Positions 44,200 through 52,314 of a stretch of 64,000 bases of DNA are shown piece by piece. The stretch spans positions 310,001 to 374,000 of the forward strand of contig AFXB01000010.1 in NCBI GenBank assembly GCA_000238815.2. The letters run 5' to 3'. Within the stretch, counting starts at the first letter, position 1. Each line of letters opens with the position of its first letter. This DNA is from SAR116 cluster alpha proteobacterium HIMB100 (GTDB taxonomy: Bacteria; Pseudomonadota; Alphaproteobacteria; Puniceispirillales; Puniceispirillaceae). Position numbers and translations under genes: made by a program. A model generated the notes under the pieces. It had not been told where the DNA came from. It searched no databases and saw only the letters and a list, made by a program, of their open reading frames with translations.

Positions 44200-44932
44200 C
44201 GCTCCTGTGCCCAATCTGCTGCCGATCCAGGTTCGTGAGCTCAGCGTGACAACACAGAAACGCGCTCTGCTGAACGGCGTCGGCTGTGATATTACCTCAG
44301 ACGGTATCACTGTCATTATGGGTCCAAACGGGGCTGGAAAAAGTTTGTTTTTGCGATGCCTGCATGGGCTGATTCACCCTGCAGCAGGTGATATTCAGTT
44401 TGCCGGTCAGCGTCTGAGTGAGGCTGTTATGAAACGGCAATCCTTTGTGTTTCAGTCACCAACTGTGCTGCGCCGGACGGTATTTGACAATCTGACCTTT
44501 GTTGCTGGTTTGCGGCCAGATATCACGATGGACACAGTCTATCAACTGCTGGCAGAGATGCGGCTGGGCGATTTGCGTGACCAGCCTGCCCGGCTGTTGT
44601 CCGGCGGGGAAAAACAGCGTCTGGCCATGGCGCGGGCCTTGTTGACCACACCTGATCTGCTGCTGATGGATGAGGCCACCGCCAATCTTGACCCCGCATC
44701 AGTGCAGATTATCGAACACAGCCTGAAAATGGCGGCACAGCAGGGGATGAAAATTATTGTGGTCACTCATGATATCGGCCAGGCCCGCCGTCTGGCTGAG
44801 GACGTATTGTTTTTCAGCTATGGCCAACTGACAGAACATACAGGTGCTGCCCGCTTTTTTACCTCGCCACAGTCGGAGCCTGCGCAAACTTACCTGCGAG
44901 GTGACCTTGTTGAACTGAACCCAAACAGATAG
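44192..44932 (+). CDS. tupC: Tungstate ABC transporter ATPase TupC
   Basis: A 246-aa ABC ATPase. Walker A GPNGAGKSLF lies near residues 46-55, the Q-loop in VFQSPTVLRRTVFDN, the signature LLSGGEKQRLAMARAL near 130-145, Walker B LLLMDEATANLDP and the switch His in IIVVTHDI. It powers import through TupB. It lacks the C-terminal molybdate-binding (MOP/TOBE) domain of ModC, consistent with a Tup system. Confidence 0.88.
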   Translation: MCSAPVPNLLPIQVRELSVTTQKRALLNGVGCDITSDGITVIMGPNGAGKSLFLRCLHGLIHPAAGDIQFAGQRLSEAVMKRQSFVFQSPTVLRRTVFDNLTFVAGLRPDITMDTVYQLLAEMRLGDLRDQPARLLSGGEKQRLAMARALLTTPDLLLMDEATANLDPASVQIIEHSLKMAAQQGMKIIVVTHDIGQARRLAEDVLFFSYGQLTEHTGAARFFTSPQSEPAQTYLRGDLVELNPNR

Positions 44933-44951
44933 GCCAACCTGAGTAAGAGAT

Positions 44952-45773
44952 ATGAAAATAATGACTTTATCCCGCATCTTCCTTCCCACATGCCTGGCCT
45001 TCTTTTTGTTCAGCCAGGCATCCGTTGCTGATGAAATTATTGTCCAATCAACAACATCGACCAAAAATTCAGGCCTGTATGACTATATCCTTCCCTTGAT
45101 GGAACAGGATACAGGGGTAAGGGCACATATTGTTGCTGTTGGCACCGGGGCAGCGATTAAAAATGCCATGAATTGTGATGGAGATATTCTTTTTGTGCAC
45201 AGCCGCAAACGGGAAGATAAATTTGTCGCTGATGGGTTTGCGTCCCGTCGCTATGATGTCATGTATAATGATTATGTCATCATCGGGCCGCCCTCTGACC
45301 AGGCAAAAATTGCTGAACTGACAGATGCCACAGAGGCCTTCTCACGAATTGCCTCATCACAATCTGTTTTTGCCTCGCGTGGGGATCTGTCTGGCACGCA
45401 TGGCAAGGAGACCAGCATTTGGGATGCTGCCGGGCTTGACCCACGCACCAGCTCTGGAACCTGGTACAGAGAGACAGGTTCTGGTATGGGGGCCACCTTA
45501 AACATTGCTGTGGGCATGGCGGGCTATACGCTTACAGACAGGGCCAGCTGGACAAATTTTGGCAATAAAGCCGATATGAGAATTCTGGTCGAAGGCGATG
45601 AACGGCTTTTCAACCCTTATGGTGTGATGCTGGTAAGTCCCGCAAAATGCCCGACAGTGAATGAAAAAGCTGGGCAGGCCTTTATTGACTGGCTGGTGTC
45701 TGAGGCGGGTCAGCAGGCGATCTCTGCTTATCAGATCAATGGCAAGCAAGTGTTTTTTGCAAACGCGCAATAG
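44952..45773 (+). CDS. tupA: Tungstate-binding periplasmic protein TupA
   Basis: A 273-aa solute-binding protein with a signal peptide (about 1-25, FSQASVADEI). The ligand motif VQSTTSTKNSGLYDYILP (about 30-47) is the TupA signature for oxyanion binding. A second conserved piece is GTGAAIKNAMNCDGDILFVHSR split near 62-83, and ASRGDLSGTHGKE matches the family. It captures tungstate, used for tungsten/molybdenum cofactor enzymes. The order and content of the operon make this assignment firm, although a molybdate preference cannot be excluded. Confidence 0.9.
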   Translation: MKIMTLSRIFLPTCLAFFLFSQASVADEIIVQSTTSTKNSGLYDYILPLMEQDTGVRAHIVAVGTGAAIKNAMNCDGDILFVHSRKREDKFVADGFASRRYDVMYNDYVIIGPPSDQAKIAELTDATEAFSRIASSQSVFASRGDLSGTHGKETSIWDAAGLDPRTSSGTWYRETGSGMGATLNIAVGMAGYTLTDRASWTNFGNKADMRILVEGDERLFNPYGVMLVSPAKCPTVNEKAGQAFIDWLVSEAGQQAISAYQINGKQVFFANAQ

Positions 45774-45782
45774 CCGCTCTGA

Positions 45783-46640
45783 TCAGATATTTAATCTGAC
45801 CGTGCCAAGCTGGCTGATGTCATAACCACCAAACCTCGCTGCCAACTCACTGAATTCAGCTGTCCGGCAAAAGGCCAACAAGGCCTGAAAGGCCGGTTCA
45901 AACACCATTCTCCGGTCGACAACGATATCCACAGATTCAGTGATTAAGGGCAGAAAAGCCAGATTATACCGGCTGGCCAAATGCTGCAGACCAAACGCAA
46001 TATCCGCCTGTCCTTCCAACAGTGCCAGCACCGCTTCTAGCTCAGTGTGAAACGCTTCTGTCTGGTGTAAGCTGGTGTGTGCAAGACCAGCCTCTTCCAA
46101 CAGACAGTCAAATAAAATCTGCGCACCAGCTCCTGGCTGTCGGCGGCTTACACGAAAGGGCTGAATATCAGCAAGGCTGGTGACTTTATCTGCACTGGCT
46201 TTGGTCATCACCAGCCCGCGTGTCCGCTTCGCCCAGTGTAATAAAACAACATCCTGTTCTGAGCAGGTTGTCTCTACCGCGCGAAGATTCCAGCTGTGAT
46301 CATCAGGACTGAAAATATGCAGAACCGCAGCTGAAGCCCGGCCTGAAGAGACCAGCTCCAGACCAGCGCTACTGCCATTCCAGATAGTGGCGATTTCCGC
46401 TTGAGAATGACGCAAAACAGCTTCAAGGAGCGGATCATGGCTACCCGAAATCGTCAACTGGCCTGATTTTACAGAAGCGCTATCCTTATTGATCCAGGCC
46501 AGCACAGCATCTTTGGGAAATAGCAATTTTCCCGTAGTCTTGGTGAATGGAATATCAGCACGGGCCACAAGATCATAAATCTTGCGTTGTTTTACCCGCA
46601 TCAGTTCAGCAACTTCTTTGGTGGTCAGATATTCACTCAT
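45783..46640 (-). CDS. Helix-turn-helix regulator with PBP-like domain (Mo/W control)
   Basis: A 285-aa regulator with an excisionase/MerR-like helix-turn-helix at the N-terminus (YLTTKEVAELMRVKQRKIYDL, read in two parts near residues 4-24). It is followed by a periplasmic-binding-protein-like domain (about residues 70-285) that could sense an oxyanion or molybdopterin. This architecture is repeatedly found next to molybdate/tungstate transporters. It converges with tupA with only nine bases between the stops. It is therefore the likely regulator of tupBCA. It has no MOP domain, unlike ModE. Confidence 0.82.
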   Translation of the reverse strand: MSEYLTTKEVAELMRVKQRKIYDLVARADIPFTKTTGKLLFPKDAVLAWINKDSASVKSGQLTISGSHDPLLEAVLRHSQAEIATIWNGSSAGLELVSSGRASAAVLHIFSPDDHSWNLRAVETTCSEQDVVLLHWAKRTRGLVMTKASADKVTSLADIQPFRVSRRQPGAGAQILFDCLLEEAGLAHTSLHQTEAFHTELEAVLALLEGQADIAFGLQHLASRYNLAFLPLITESVDIVVDRRMVFEPAFQALLAFCRTAEFSELAARFGGYDISQLGTVRLNI

Positions 46641-46737
46641 CTCAGAGTCGCATTATGCTCCTGCGCATTGTGGTGAAGGCTGTTTTGACTTTAGCATTTT
46701 CTCTGCCCACCACCAAAAATTCTGGAAAAAAGGACGA

Positions 46738-47808
46738 TCAAATACCAAAATCATCCAAATAGACGGCCTGTCCGGTTTCGGCTGCCTGTTTCACTGCTTC
46801 AATCAGCACAAGAGACGCAAGCCCATCTGCCCCATTCACGAGTGGGGCTTCCTCACCATTAATAACCGCAACAAATTGTTCAATCTGCCGGACCAGCGGA
46901 TCAGCAGACCCATAGACAGGCTTTACCTGTTTTATAGGCTGCCACCAGCTCGGCTTTGTTTCTGCCGCCCATAAGGACAGGTTGGGCACAGCCAAGGCAC
47001 CAGCAGAGCCGCCAATCATATAGGCATGTTCAGTTGTGGTAGGGTAATCTGCATTTTCACCTGAGCTCAGCTCCCAGCTCCACGGGCTGACAATCGTGTC
47101 AGACAGATTAATGGTGCCCAATGCCCCATTGGCAAATTCAAGCAGAATAACTGCGCTGTCTTCAACCTCAAACCCTCTGGTTGCAGAAGACTGCATCGCC
47201 ATAACTTTTTTAACATCACCTAAGAAATGACGGGCCAGGTCCAGATCATGGATCAAATTGATATAAATCGGCCCGGCACCTTTTTTTGTGCGCCAGTCAG
47301 CCTGGTAATAATATTCAGGTTTCATCAGCCAACAGGTCATGGACAGCGAAACAGGCCGGCCAATCTGGCCTGCATCAATCATAGCTTTTGCCTTTTGAAT
47401 GAGCGGGTTATGGCGGCGATGATGCCCTGTTAACAGGGCCACATTGGCAGCCTCAGCTGCCGCAACCAATTGGCGTGCGCCGGCCACATCACTGGCCAGC
47501 GGCTTTTCAACCAGTGCAGGAATCTCCTTTTCGATCAGCATCAGACCATGTTCCACATGGAATTGGTTAGGCGTTGCGACGATAGCACCATCTACACCCT
47601 CTTCAGCACACATCTGTGTAACTGACGGATACCAGTTTACCAACAAATCCTGCGCCAGGGTACGCGCAGCCTCATCTGGGTCAACAATGCAAACCAGACG
47701 GCAAATCGGGCTTTGACGGATAAGCGCAATATGTTTCTTACCCACAAGCCCGGCACCGATGACGGCCAATCTAGCTTTTTGACTTTGCAGACGTTCAGCA
47801 TGCGGCAT
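46738..47808 (-). CDS. Gfo/Idh/MocA family oxidoreductase
   Basis: A 356-aa NAD(P)-dependent oxidoreductase. The Rossmann motif VIGAGLVGKKHI lies near residue 16, and EKPLASDVAGARQLV carries the conserved EKP. Catalytic residues in INLIHDLDLARHFLGDV follow. Substrates are sugars, inositols or related polyols; none can be specified. The ATG at 47808 is preferred because GGAG is nine bases upstream; the open frame extends to 47883 without a ribosome site. Confidence 0.85.
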   Translation of the reverse strand: MPHAERLQSQKARLAVIGAGLVGKKHIALIRQSPICRLVCIVDPDEAARTLAQDLLVNWYPSVTQMCAEEGVDGAIVATPNQFHVEHGLMLIEKEIPALVEKPLASDVAGARQLVAAAEAANVALLTGHHRRHNPLIQKAKAMIDAGQIGRPVSLSMTCWLMKPEYYYQADWRTKKGAGPIYINLIHDLDLARHFLGDVKKVMAMQSSATRGFEVEDSAVILLEFANGALGTINLSDTIVSPWSWELSSGENADYPTTTEHAYMIGGSAGALAVPNLSLWAAETKPSWWQPIKQVKPVYGSADPLVRQIEQFVAVINGEEAPLVNGADGLASLVLIEAVKQAAETGQAVYLDDFGI

Positions 47809-47963
47809 GGTCGGCGACTCCGGGACAATAACTCGACAAACTCCAGGTCGCCAAACAGTAGACAACTCCTTATCTGAGCACAAGATCCTGTCTTACACAT
47901 TGACGCGCCCAACAGCTGTTGTATTTCAAAAAGAAACACAAACCACACAGCGAGGCCAAACAG

Positions 47964-48191
47964 ATGGATAAGATCAAGGTAATAAAATGGACCAGCACCC
48001 TTGCCGTTCTGACAGGGATTGCCCTTACCAACTTCAATATCTATCCTGTGAATATCATGATCCACGGGGCAGGGGCTGCGGGATGGACGATTGCTGGCTA
48101 TCTGACCAGAGACCGGGCCTTGCTGACAAATTTTTGTCTGCAGCTGCCGTTGTTCATGTTCGGAATTATAAATTATATCTGGCAAGGATAA
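47964..48191 (+). CDS. Small two-helix membrane protein (DUF6552-like)
   Basis: A 75-aa protein with two or three hydrophobic segments (about residues 9-24, 32-45 and 52-70). The sequence IKWTSTLAVLTGIALTNFNI then GAGAAGWTIAGYLTRDRAL resembles a small alphaproteobacterial membrane family (DUF6552, recalled rather than checked). The ATG at 47964 has GAGG eight bases upstream and is preferred over 47919. Function is unknown. It is followed by a cupin gene four bases later. Confidence 0.6.
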   Translation: MDKIKVIKWTSTLAVLTGIALTNFNIYPVNIMIHGAGAAGWTIAGYLTRDRALLTNFCLQLPLFMFGIINYIWQG

Positions 48192-48195
48192 AATA

Positions 48196-48567
48196 ATGGC
48201 TGAAGATTTCTTTCATATTGATGACCTGTCTCAAGGTCTCCCCCGCGAACTTGCTGATGGCGTGACAACCCGCATTTTCCCCGGCAAACAAGCGATGTTG
48301 TCCGTGGTACGCATTGAGGCCAACGCCAAAGGCAGCCTGCACAGCCATCCAGAAGAACAATGGGGGTATCTTATTGAGGGGTCAGCTATACGCATTCAAG
48401 ATGGTGAACATATCCCTGTTGAAAAAGGTTCATTCTGGCGCACACCATCTAATGTCGAGCATAGTGTTATCGCGGGCCCCGAAGGATGTGTGATTTTAGA
48501 TGTATTTGCGCCGCCGCGTGAAGAATATAGAACAGCTGGCAGCGGTTTCGGCACAACAACCGATTAA
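48196..48567 (+). CDS. Cupin-domain protein
   Basis: A 123-aa single-domain cupin. The first cupin motif HSHPEEQWGYLIEGSA near residues 48-63 holds metal ligands, and the second includes EHSVIAGPEGCVILDVF. It may be a small dioxygenase, isomerase or sensor; the substrate is unknown. It is the second gene of a short operon with the small membrane protein before it. Confidence 0.78.
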   Translation: MAEDFFHIDDLSQGLPRELADGVTTRIFPGKQAMLSVVRIEANAKGSLHSHPEEQWGYLIEGSAIRIQDGEHIPVEKGSFWRTPSNVEHSVIAGPEGCVILDVFAPPREEYRTAGSGFGTTTD

Positions 48568-48586
48568 GTCAAACAAGCAGGAAGGC

Positions 48587-48621
48587 CAGGCCAGCATAAC
48601 TGAAAAGCTGCTGGCCTGTTT
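48587..48621. terminator. Bidirectional terminator between cupin and lipoprotein genes
   Basis: A perfect 10-bp inverted repeat (CAGGCCAGCA and TGCTGGCCTG, 12-base loop) is followed by TTT on the plus strand. It lies between two converging genes, 20 bases after the cupin stop, and can form in both transcripts. Confidence 0.5.
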
Positions 48622-48668
48622 GGTACTGGGATGATAGGTGCAAAGCCCGGTCATCTGTCTTTTTTGCG

Positions 48669-48800
48669 TTAGCTGCTCGCCTCTTCGGCTGTATCTGCGC
48701 CAATCTGCGCCCAATCCGGAACCCAGCTGGGATAGCTGGAACAGGCTGAAAGCCCGGCCAGCCAGACGGTTGCCAATATCAACGCTGTAACTTTCTTCAT
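48669..48800 (-). CDS. Small lipoprotein (43 aa)
   Basis: A 43-aa peptide starting MKKVTALILATVWLAGLSAC, a signal peptide ending in a lipobox (LSAC). The mature part is only about 24 residues (SSYPSWVPDWAQIGADTAEE region). GGAG about seven bases upstream supports the ATG at 48800. It would be lipid-anchored in the periplasm or outer membrane. Function is unknown; entericidin-like or anchoring roles are only possibilities. Confidence 0.65.
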   Translation of the reverse strand: MKKVTALILATVWLAGLSACSSYPSWVPDWAQIGADTAEEASS

Positions 48801-48952
48801 TTTACTCTCCTCACACAGTTAAAACCTTGAAACACGTATAGTTTCATGTTCACGTTACTGAAGCAAAAACGCAATAATGAAATAGGCACTGTCGATGCTT
48901 ACGCAATTAATGCCAGAACAGCCAAGACACCCCATAACAGAGACAGTCCAAG

Positions 48953-49666
48953 ATGATAGATATCAGCACCAAAACAACATTAACCTTTGATTGCTACGGC
49001 ACCTTGATCGATTGGGAGACAGGTATTTGGGATGGATTTCAAATGCTGCTTCGCGCCAATCAGAGCATAATTTCACGCAATATCTGCCTGCTCGCCTTTG
49101 CAGAGATTGAAAGTGAGATTCAGGCCCGCCATCCCGCTATGCTCTATCCTGAGGTGCTGGCCCTGACCCACCGCCGGTTTGCTGCGCGGTTTGAGCTGCA
49201 AACCAATGATGAGCTGGACCGCCGGTTTGGCGGCTTTGTTCCCTACTGGCCAGCCTTTGCAGATAGTGCCGATGCGCTCCGTCAGCTCAAGGCGCGGTTT
49301 CGTCTGGTGATTCTGTCAAATGTGGACAGAAACAGTTTCGCCGGATCCAATGCGCGCCTGGGGGTAGAGTTTGACGGTATTTTCACAGCTGAGGATGTCG
49401 GCTCTTATAAACCTAATCCACAGAATTTCGATCATATGCTCAGCCATTTACCAGACCGCAAGGACGAAATTCTGCATGTTGCCCAATCCCTGTTTCATGA
49501 CATTCAGCCGGCGACACAAGCAGGTCTTGATACGACGTGGATTGACCGCCAGAATTTGGCAGATGGGGGGTCATGGGGAGCGACTGCAATTATCGACAAA
49601 CCACCTCAGGCTGCGCTAAGATTTACCTCGCTTCAGGCATTTGCTGATTATGTCTGCAGCTGCTGA
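48953..49666 (+). CDS. Haloacid dehalogenase type II family protein
   Basis: A 237-aa HAD-superfamily hydrolase of the 2-haloacid-dehalogenase type. Motif I LTFDCYGTLIDW holds the nucleophile Asp near residue 13. Motif II is LSNVDR, the lysine lies in GSYKPNPQNF, and the last motif is HVAQSLFHDIQPATQAGL with WIDRQ. True L-2-haloacid dehalogenases have SSN-type residues in the last motif, whereas this HDI variant belongs to the wider subgroup. The activity could therefore be phosphatase or unknown rather than dehalogenase. Confidence 0.8.
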   Translation: MIDISTKTTLTFDCYGTLIDWETGIWDGFQMLLRANQSIISRNICLLAFAEIESEIQARHPAMLYPEVLALTHRRFAARFELQTNDELDRRFGGFVPYWPAFADSADALRQLKARFRLVILSNVDRNSFAGSNARLGVEFDGIFTAEDVGSYKPNPQNFDHMLSHLPDRKDEILHVAQSLFHDIQPATQAGLDTTWIDRQNLADGGSWGATAIIDKPPQAALRFTSLQAFADYVCSC

Positions 49667-49720
49667 ACAAAACTGAGCCTGACTGCCCCTAACTGGCCAA
49701 CCTGCTGAGGAGTCTTAAGC

Positions 49721-50266
49721 ATGCTGCTGGATACGCCGATTTGTGATTTCGGCTGGCAGGCTCCTGAATTCACGCTTGCCGATACAGATGGCCAACACCA
49801 CACCCTGTCAAAGCTGATGGGCGAAAATGGCCTGTTGATTGCGTTTATCTGTTATCATTGCCCTTATGTTAAGGCCATAATTGACCGGCTGGTTGAGGAT
49901 ACAAACATCCTGCGCCAGTCTGGCGTGAACAGTGTTGCCATTATGCCGAATGATTATCACAGATATGCTGATGACAGCCCTGCAAAGATTAAAGCGTTTG
50001 CACAAGATCACAAGCTGCCTTTTCCCTATCTGATTGACGAAACACAGCAGGTTGCAAAGACTTATGGGGCCGTATGCACGCCAGATTTCTTTGGTTTGAA
50101 TGCGGCCAGGCAACTACAATATCGCGGTCGTCTGGATGAGGCCAGAATGGACTCTGCAGATAACCGCAGCCCAGAACTTATGGATGCCATGCAGATGGTG
50201 GCCACAACCGGCAAGGGCCCTGTTCAACAAACCTCGTCTATGGGATGTTCAATAAAATGGCGGTAA
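49721..50266 (+). CDS. Thioredoxin-like (AhpC/TSA family) protein
   Basis: A 181-aa thioredoxin-fold protein. The PEFTLADTDGQHHTLSKL start and FICYHCPYVKAIIDRL motif (CxxC near residues 44-47) match the redoxin family known for CNHCPYVKA. It probably acts in the cytoplasm as a thiol reductase or peroxiredoxin-like enzyme. Two more cysteines occur near GAVCTPDFF and MGCSIKW. It has no signal peptide. The downstream small membrane gene is on the same strand, 58 bases away. Confidence 0.82.
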   Translation: MLLDTPICDFGWQAPEFTLADTDGQHHTLSKLMGENGLLIAFICYHCPYVKAIIDRLVEDTNILRQSGVNSVAIMPNDYHRYADDSPAKIKAFAQDHKLPFPYLIDETQQVAKTYGAVCTPDFFGLNAARQLQYRGRLDEARMDSADNRSPELMDAMQMVATTGKGPVQQTSSMGCSIKWR

Positions 50267-50324
50267 GCTGGTGCAATGGGATAAGGCATAATGGCCTGTT
50301 ATGCCTGTTTTATCAGGACGGACT

Positions 50325-50471
50325 ATGCTGAGGGGGCTGCGAGACTGGCACGGCCGCATGCTGGACGAGCTGCAAAAGCTGACCGGGCTCAGCAGTTATC
50401 AAATTTTATGGCTGGCCTTTGCAGAAGGTCTTTTTTTCGGCATTTTACTGGGATGGTGGTGGTTTAGATGA
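50325..50471 (+). CDS. Small membrane protein (48 aa)
   Basis: A 48-aa protein beginning MLRGLRDWHGRMLDELQKL with an amphipathic first half and one membrane helix (YQILWLAFAEGLFFGILLG) ending WWWFR. AGGA six bases before the ATG at 50325 supports it. Its stop overlaps the start of the histidine-phosphatase gene (ATGA), which suggests coupling. No family is recognised. Confidence 0.5.
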   Translation: MLRGLRDWHGRMLDELQKLTGLSSYQILWLAFAEGLFFGILLGWWWFR

Positions 50472-51055
50472 AACGCCTTAAACATTTTGCATATCGGGTC
50501 GGGCTTGGCCTGATGGTCATGCTGTTCTTGCCCCTCACTGCAGCCAATGCAGATACATCACAAGACCCGGTTCGGGCTGCGCTTACACAAACTGGTGCAA
50601 ATGTGGTGTTCATGCGGCACGCCTTGGCACCAGGATATGGTGACCCTGACAATTTTCGAATTGATGACTGTGACACACAACGCAATCTGGATGCGGCTGG
50701 GCGCAGACAGGCTGAAGCTATCGGCCATTATTTTCGTGACCATCAACTCACTTTCACAGCCATTTTGTCCAGCCGCTGGTGCCGGTGCACACAGACAGCC
50801 GAGCTTCTGAATCTCGGAGACTGGGCAGAATTTGACGGATTAAATTCCTTCTTCCAAGGCCATGTTGACAGACAGAAAACCTTAGGCCTTTTGAGAGATA
50901 AGCTGGACAGCCTGTCGGCTGACGATCAGGTCCTGATGATTACACACCAAGTTGTGATTAGTGCCATTACCGGTATATCCCCCCCCAGTGGTGGGTTGGT
51001 CGTTTACAATACATCCACCCAGAACGCGAAGGCGGTCAGTGCCCTCCACCCCTAA
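50468..51055 (+). CDS. Exported histidine phosphatase family protein
   Basis: A 195-aa protein with a signal peptide (about 1-28, AANADTS). It contains the RHG-type motif VFMRHALAPGYGD near residue 48 and downstream motifs ILSSRWCRCTQTA and MITHQVVISA, the latter with the second catalytic His. The enzyme would act in the periplasm on a phosphorylated substrate that cannot be named. The gene overlaps the upstream small membrane gene by four bases. Confidence 0.8.
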   Translation: MKRLKHFAYRVGLGLMVMLFLPLTAANADTSQDPVRAALTQTGANVVFMRHALAPGYGDPDNFRIDDCDTQRNLDAAGRRQAEAIGHYFRDHQLTFTAILSSRWCRCTQTAELLNLGDWAEFDGLNSFFQGHVDRQKTLGLLRDKLDSLSADDQVLMITHQVVISAITGISPPSGGLVVYNTSTQNAKAVSALHP

Positions 51056-51083
51056 CCTTACGCCCTATACAGGAGCTAGCTGA

Positions 51084-51758
51084 ATGGCACAGAAACTTTG
51101 CGCAGAATTGATAGGAAGCTTTTTCCTTGTGCTGACGGTTGTCGGCTCTGGCATCATGGCAGAACAGTTATCAGCGGGAATTGACGGCCTCGCGCTTCTG
51201 GGCAACACGCTGGCCACGGGCTGCATATTGGTTGTGCTGATCACCTTGTTCGACCCGATTTCTGGCGCACATTTTAATCCGGCCGTCACACTGACTTTCC
51301 TCTTTGCTCGAGAACTATCAGCCCGCTTGGCAGCTGCCTATATGTTTGTTCAGATCAGTGGTGGCCTTGCCGGAACCGCAATTACCCATATTATGTTTGA
51401 TTTGCCAGTCCTGCAAATTGCTCAGACAGATCGCGCCAGCCTGCCTTTATATTGCGCAGAATTTGTTGCGACCAGCGGGCTTATTCTGGCGATTTTAATA
51501 GGCCGCGCTTATCGGCCAGCGACTGTGCCTCTTCTGGTTGGACTGTATGTTTCTGCTGGCTACTGGTTCACCTCCTCAACCAGCTTTGCCAATCCGGCCG
51601 TCACATTTGCCAGAACCTTTACAGATACATTTTCGGGTATTTCGCCGACCGCTACCGGCTTTTTCATTATGGCTCAACTTCTGGCTCCATGGCCAATCTG
51701 GCGTCTGGCGAATTGGCTGATCTCTGATCATGCTCGCACCACTCATACCCAGGAATGA
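51084..51758 (+). CDS. Aquaporin/MIP family channel
   Basis: A 224-aa channel with six membrane helices. Both pore motifs are present: HFNPAVTL near residue 56 and FANPAVTFAR near 172. The Arg after the second motif is the selectivity-filter residue. It passes water or small neutral solutes, possibly arsenite or glycerol. It starts 28 bases after the histidine phosphatase stop. The stop overlaps the convergent VOC gene by 16 bases. Confidence 0.88.
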   Translation: MAQKLCAELIGSFFLVLTVVGSGIMAEQLSAGIDGLALLGNTLATGCILVVLITLFDPISGAHFNPAVTLTFLFARELSARLAAAYMFVQISGGLAGTAITHIMFDLPVLQIAQTDRASLPLYCAEFVATSGLILAILIGRAYRPATVPLLVGLYVSAGYWFTSSTSFANPAVTFARTFTDTFSGISPTATGFFIMAQLLAPWPIWRLANWLISDHARTTHTQE

Positions 51759-52120
51759 AGCCCGACCACATTGCCTTCACTGTCACCGATGATCACAATG
51801 AATCCGTGCTCGCCGATTGGCTGTTTTTTCTCAAACACACGAACACCTGCCTGTTCTGCCCATTTCGCAGTTATGGCGCAATCTGGGACAGAAAAATACA
51901 GCAAATGCCCTTGTTCATTTGGCTTGCGTATCGGGTGCTTTATTAACGCGCCAGCTGCCCCTGGTAGATCCATTTCACCTTGGAACAGATACATTTCCAT
52001 TTCACCACCAGACATGTCGCCCAGCGTCAGTTCAATACCGAGCAGCCCTTCACAAAAGGCACGGGCCCGGCTCATCTCCTCAACATAAATCTCAAACCAT
52101 GGCATTGGATTTTGATCCAT
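51743..52120 (-). CDS. VOC (glyoxalase-fold) family protein
   Basis: A 125-aa vicinal-oxygen-chelate fold protein. PWFEIYVEEMSRARAFCEGLLGIEL is split near residues 6-30, and GHLLYFSVPDCAITAKWAEQAG and VGLHSW near the end match the family. The metal ligands are not complete by eye. It may be a resistance or isomerase-like VOC protein of unknown substrate. The ATG at 52120 has AAAGGAGA eight bases before it and is preferred over 52144. Confidence 0.8.
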   Translation of the reverse strand: MDQNPMPWFEIYVEEMSRARAFCEGLLGIELTLGDMSGGEMEMYLFQGEMDLPGAAGALIKHPIRKPNEQGHLLYFSVPDCAITAKWAEQAGVRVFEKKQPIGEHGFIVIIGDSEGNVVGLHSWV

Positions 52121-52240
52121 CAGAAAATCTCCTTTCATCTGCAAATACAGCGGAAAGTGAAGATGATAGCCCGGGTTAAGGAATTACCGGAAATTTCAGA
52201 ACATGATGCTCTGCTGAAAAACAGTAAGCTGCTCAAAACC

Positions 52241-52276
52241 ATAAAAAGAAACCCATCTTTTTACAGACGGGGTTTC
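52241..52276 (-). terminator. Rho-independent terminator on the minus strand
   Basis: Reading the minus strand, GAAACCC pairs with GGGTTTC (7 bp) with an inner TCT/AGA extension across a mismatch, and a run of TTTTTA follows. It lies about 230 bases beyond the end of the leftward regulator gene and upstream of the VOC gene, so it may end either the regulator transcript or an antisense transcript. Confidence 0.5.
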
Positions 52277-52314
52277 AGAACTTCATTATTTGATTAATTT
52301 TTTGTGAATCAGTT

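Noticed and set aside
48953-49666. Assignment as a true L-2-haloacid dehalogenase
   Set aside because: The last motif is HDI-type rather than the SSN-type of characterised dehalogenases, so only the family name is kept.
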